Shown here piece by piece: positions 6,562 to 8,395 of a DNA stretch of 8,395 bases. A model generated the notes under the pieces. The model ran no database searches. It had not been told where the DNA came from and saw only the letters and a list, made by a program, of their open reading frames with translations. Location: NCBI GenBank assembly GCA_016200125.1, contig JACQFK010000020.1:1-8395 (forward strand), given 5' to 3'. Every line of letters starts with the position of its first letter. Positions within the stretch are counted from its first letter, which is position 1. Source of the DNA: Planctomycetota bacterium. Its GTDB lineage: Bacteria; Planctomycetota; MHYJ01; JACPRB01. Both the position numbers and the translations under genes were made by a program.

Positions 6562-7607
6562 GCCGGATCGCCTCCTGGTTCAAGGAGCGGCTGCCCGTCT
6601 CCGGGGAACATCTGCGCGAGCTCACCAACGAGCCCGTGCCGAACCATCTCAAGCTCTGGTGGTTCTGCCTCGGCGGCACGCCGGCCTATCTCTTCGTCGT
6701 CCAGATCGTGACGGGCATCCTCCTCGCCATCTACTATCAGCCCACGCCGGCGGGGGCCTACGATTCGGTCCGCTACATCACGGAGGAGGCGGCCTACGGC
6801 TGGTTCCTCCGCGGAATCCACAAGTGGGGCGCCACGCTCATGGTCGCCGCGGTCGTCCTCCACCAGATGAGGGTCTTCTTCACGGGGGCCTACCGGAAGC
6901 CGCGTGAAATCAACTGGATGGTCGGGATGTTCCTGCTGCTCTCGACCCTCGTCATCGGCTTCACCGGCTACAGCCTCGTCTACGAGCAGTTGAGCTACTG
7001 GGGCGCGACCGTCGCGTCGAACCTGATGGACTCGGTCCCCCTCATGGGCGGCTTCCTGAAGCGCATGCTGCTTGCCGGCGACTCCTACAATCCGCGGACC
7101 CCGCCGCGCTTCTTCGTCCTCCACGCGGCCGTCCTGCCCGTGACGATGATCCTGGTCCTCGCGGTCCACATCATGATCATCCGGCTCCAGGGCGTCACCG
7201 AGTTCAAGGTGCCGGGCGAGACGCAGATCAAGAAGAAGTTCTTCAACTTCTTCCCCGACCATCTCCTGACCGAGCTGCTGATCGGCCTTTTCCTGATGGT
7301 GCTGCTCTCGGCGCTGGCGACGATCTTTCCCGCGACCCTGGGCCCGCGGGCCGACCCGCTCTCGACGCCCGAGGTCATCAAGCCCGAGTGGTACTTCTAC
7401 GTCGCCTTCCGCTGGCTCAAGCTGCTGCCGCTGGGCGTCGCCGTGCTTTCGACCGGATTCATCGTCTTCGTCTTCTTCGCCTGGCCCTTCATCGACGCCT
7501 GGATCCGCCGCCGCCGCCCCGAGAGCGAGGCGAGCGTCTGGATCGGGCTGGCGGGCGTCTGCATCATCGTGGCGCTGACCGTCTGGGAGGCCGTGGTCCA
7601 ACACTAG
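6558..7607 (+). CDS. petB: Cytochrome b of a Rieske/cytochrome b complex, b6 and subunit-IV parts fused
   Basis: 349 residues, starting at GTG 6558 with GGGAG five bases upstream and overlapping the Rieske stop by four bases. It is the membrane core that oxidises quinol and moves electrons across the membrane through two b haems. Seven transmembrane helices are evident: four in a b6-like part (about 34-60, 90-112, 118-142, 184-210) and three in a subunit-IV-like part (about 236-258, 280-312, 326-347). Haem ligands are H88/H102 (14 apart) and H189/H204 (15 apart); the 15 spacing is b6-type, while bc1 cytochromes have 14. C37 in FCLGG matches Cys35 of chloroplast b6, the covalent ligand of haem ci. 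The Qo motif PEWY is at 276-279. The N terminus (WFKERLPVS) also resembles b6. Length fits b6 plus a three-helix subunit IV. No haem c motif is fused to it. Very sure of family; the haem ci is predicted. Confidence 0.96.
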   Translation: MSRIASWFKERLPVSGEHLRELTNEPVPNHLKLWWFCLGGTPAYLFVVQIVTGILLAIYYQPTPAGAYDSVRYITEEAAYGWFLRGIHKWGATLMVAAVVLHQMRVFFTGAYRKPREINWMVGMFLLLSTLVIGFTGYSLVYEQLSYWGATVASNLMDSVPLMGGFLKRMLLAGDSYNPRTPPRFFVLHAAVLPVTMILVLAVHIMIIRLQGVTEFKVPGETQIKKKFFNFFPDHLLTELLIGLFLMVLLSALATIFPATLGPRADPLSTPEVIKPEWYFYVAFRWLKLLPLGVAVLSTGFIVFVFFAWPFIDAWIRRRRPESEASVWIGLAGVCIIVALTVWEAVVQH

Positions 7608-7608
7608 G

Positions 7609-7799
7609 TTAGTCCCTGTGAATTCGCAGAGATGGAATGAAACACAAAGATACAAGGACACCGAGAAGAAGGGGAATCCGACGAGGGTTCCCCCCTCCGC
7701 CCCCGCGGCGGGGGGAAGGACACCAAGAAACCTCCTCTTCGTGTCTTTGTGCCGGTGTGCTTGGAAACATCTTTATCCATTCACAGGGTCTTACTTAGT
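7609..7799. repeat. Imperfect fold-back (long inverted) repeat, MITE- or REP-like candidate
   Basis: CCCTGTGAAT at 7614-7623 and ATTCACAGGG at 7779-7788 are perfect inverted ends. Inside them CACAAAGA (7643-7650) mirrors TCTTTGTG (7744-7751), and a strong GC hairpin lies at the centre (7688-7717), all sharing a centre near 7697-7703. AAGGACACCGAGAA (7654-7667) recurs directly as AAGGACACCAAGAA (7716-7729). TTAGT occurs just outside the left end (7609-7613) and again at 7795-7799, which might be a target duplication, although the right copy stands six bases off the inverted end. No protein is encoded. Composition differs from the flanking genes. It separates cytochrome b from the multihaem gene. 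Confidence 0.6.
7688..7717. repeat. Strong GC hairpin at the centre of the fold-back repeat
   Basis: TTCCCCCC (7688-7695) pairs with GGGGGGAA (7710-7717); inside, CCGC (7697-7700) pairs with GCGG (7705-7708) around a CCCC loop, with one T-C mismatch between the two stems. No T-run follows on either strand, so an intrinsic terminator is not supported, but in RNA it could slow transcription or stabilise the upstream mRNA end. Confidence 0.6.
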
Positions 7800-7810
7800 C
7801 GGAGTCCAGC

Positions 7811-8395
7811 ATGTCGATCAAGGCCAAGCAGTTCGTCATCGCCGGCGTCGCGGGGCTCTTCCTCGTGTCGCTCATCCTCGTGCAGTACATGGAGGTGACG
7901 CGGCGGGCGCGGGAGGAGGGGACGATGGCGCCCCGCATCTCGGTGCCGGACAGCTCGAAGGCCTGCGTGGACTGCCACACCCAGGCGAACAAGGGCATTG
8001 TCGACCAGTGGATGGGCTCGACCCACGCGCGCAAGGGCGTCTCCTGCGTCGAGTGCCACCAGGCGAACGAGAAGGACGCGGACGCCTTCAGCCACTACGG
8101 GGCGATGATCGCGACGGTGATCACGCCCCGGGACTGCGGCCGCTGCCACACGCCGGAATCAGCGGAGTTCCAGAAGAGCCACCACGCCCGCGCGGGCGAG
8201 ATCCTGGCGTCGCTCGACAACTTCCTGGCGGAGACGGTCGAGGGCTCGCGCGCGATGTTCGACCCCCACTCGCCGACGCCGGGGAAGGGCTCCGCGCCGG
8301 TGAACGGCATGGCGAGCGTGCAGGTGGGCTGCCAGCAGTGCCACGGGAGCAAGGTCGCCCTCAAATCGGTGAAGGGCGGGATGATCACCGTGGAC
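7811..8395 (+). CDS. Hydroxylamine-oxidoreductase-like multihaem (probably octahaem) cytochrome c, membrane-anchored, 3' part beyond the window
   Basis: 195 codons from ATG at 7811 to the right edge with no stop; GGAG lies six bases before the ATG. Residues about 7-27 form a hydrophobic helix without a clear cleavage site, so a membrane anchor with the rest outside is likely. Four CxxCH haem-binding motifs are visible: CVDCH (52-56), CVECH (79-83), CGRCH (109-113) and CQQCH (174-178). Order and surroundings follow the N-terminal part of hydroxylamine oxidoreductase: CVxCH, then W67 and STHA (70-73), a second motif after V-x-C, TPRDCGRCH resembling the TADTCGTCH of the Nitrosomonas enzyme, then SHHA (123-126) and GCQQCH. 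A full family member would have about eight motifs; four more are expected downstream. The catalytic P460 cross-linking tyrosine lies in the unseen part, so oxidase versus reductase or plain electron-carrier function cannot be decided. Following Rieske and cytochrome b on the same strand, it probably accepts electrons from the Rieske protein. Confidence 0.85.
   Translation, partial: MSIKAKQFVIAGVAGLFLVSLILVQYMEVTRRAREEGTMAPRISVPDSSKACVDCHTQANKGIVDQWMGSTHARKGVSCVECHQANEKDADAFSHYGAMIATVITPRDCGRCHTPESAEFQKSHHARAGEILASLDNFLAETVEGSRAMFDPHSPTPGKGSAPVNGMASVQVGCQQCHGSKVALKSVKGGMITVD

Noticed and set aside
6468..7661. 397-codon open frame on the minus strand
   Set aside because: It is antisense to the Rieske and cytochrome b genes, which carry all expected metal-binding residues on the plus strand.
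7688..7717. Intrinsic terminator after cytochrome b
   Set aside because: The hairpin is strong but no T-run follows on either strand, and it is better explained as the centre of the fold-back repeat.
7609..7799. CRISPR repeats or a tRNA in the gap
   Set aside because: There are no regularly spaced direct repeats, and no cloverleaf with T-loop or anticodon stem could be drawn; the structure is a single inverted repeat.

Overview
The window is GC-rich bacterial DNA with two divergently oriented gene groups. Multidomain surface-type proteins (zinc-ribbon head, one membrane helix, LamG, Ig-like and malectin-like modules), a PQQ-type propeller, and a Rieske/cytochrome b pair next to a hydroxylamine-oxidoreductase-like multihaem cytochrome together suggest a Planctomycetota-like organism, probably environmental. 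This assignment is inference from gene style; no marker gene is present.

Minus-strand half (1-5689). A 1262-residue membrane-anchored multidomain protein (5689 down to 1901) is followed after 63 bases by a PQQ/BamB-like beta-propeller protein that starts at 1837 and runs off the left edge. Both are probably transcribed together. Their job is not deducible: one looks like an envelope or adhesion-type binding protein, the other like an exported propeller. Long plus-strand open frames lie across both genes but are antisense shadows.

Divergent intergenic region (5690-6039). It holds a possible promoter for the minus-strand genes that would give a nearly leaderless transcript, and two related palindromes, TCGCCTTcGAGGCGA and TCGCCTTGAGGCGA. 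The second lies just upstream of the respiratory operon.

Plus-strand half (6040-8395). A Tat-type Rieske iron-sulfur protein overlaps by four bases (GTGA) a cytochrome b that joins a b6-like and a subunit-IV-like part. After a gap of about 200 bases, filled by an imperfect fold-back repeat, comes the start of a membrane-anchored cytochrome c resembling the octahaem hydroxylamine oxidoreductase family, with four CxxCH motifs in the visible 195 residues. Together they look like a quinol-oxidising Rieske/cytochrome b complex in which a multihaem HAO-like protein replaces a small cytochrome c1 or f. This recalls the Rieske/b complexes of anammox bacteria. The Rieske protein lacks both residues that raise the cluster potential and carries an extra CxxC at its C terminus. 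The cytochrome b keeps the cysteine that binds haem ci in b6f complexes. These points suggest a low-potential, menaquinol-type complex.
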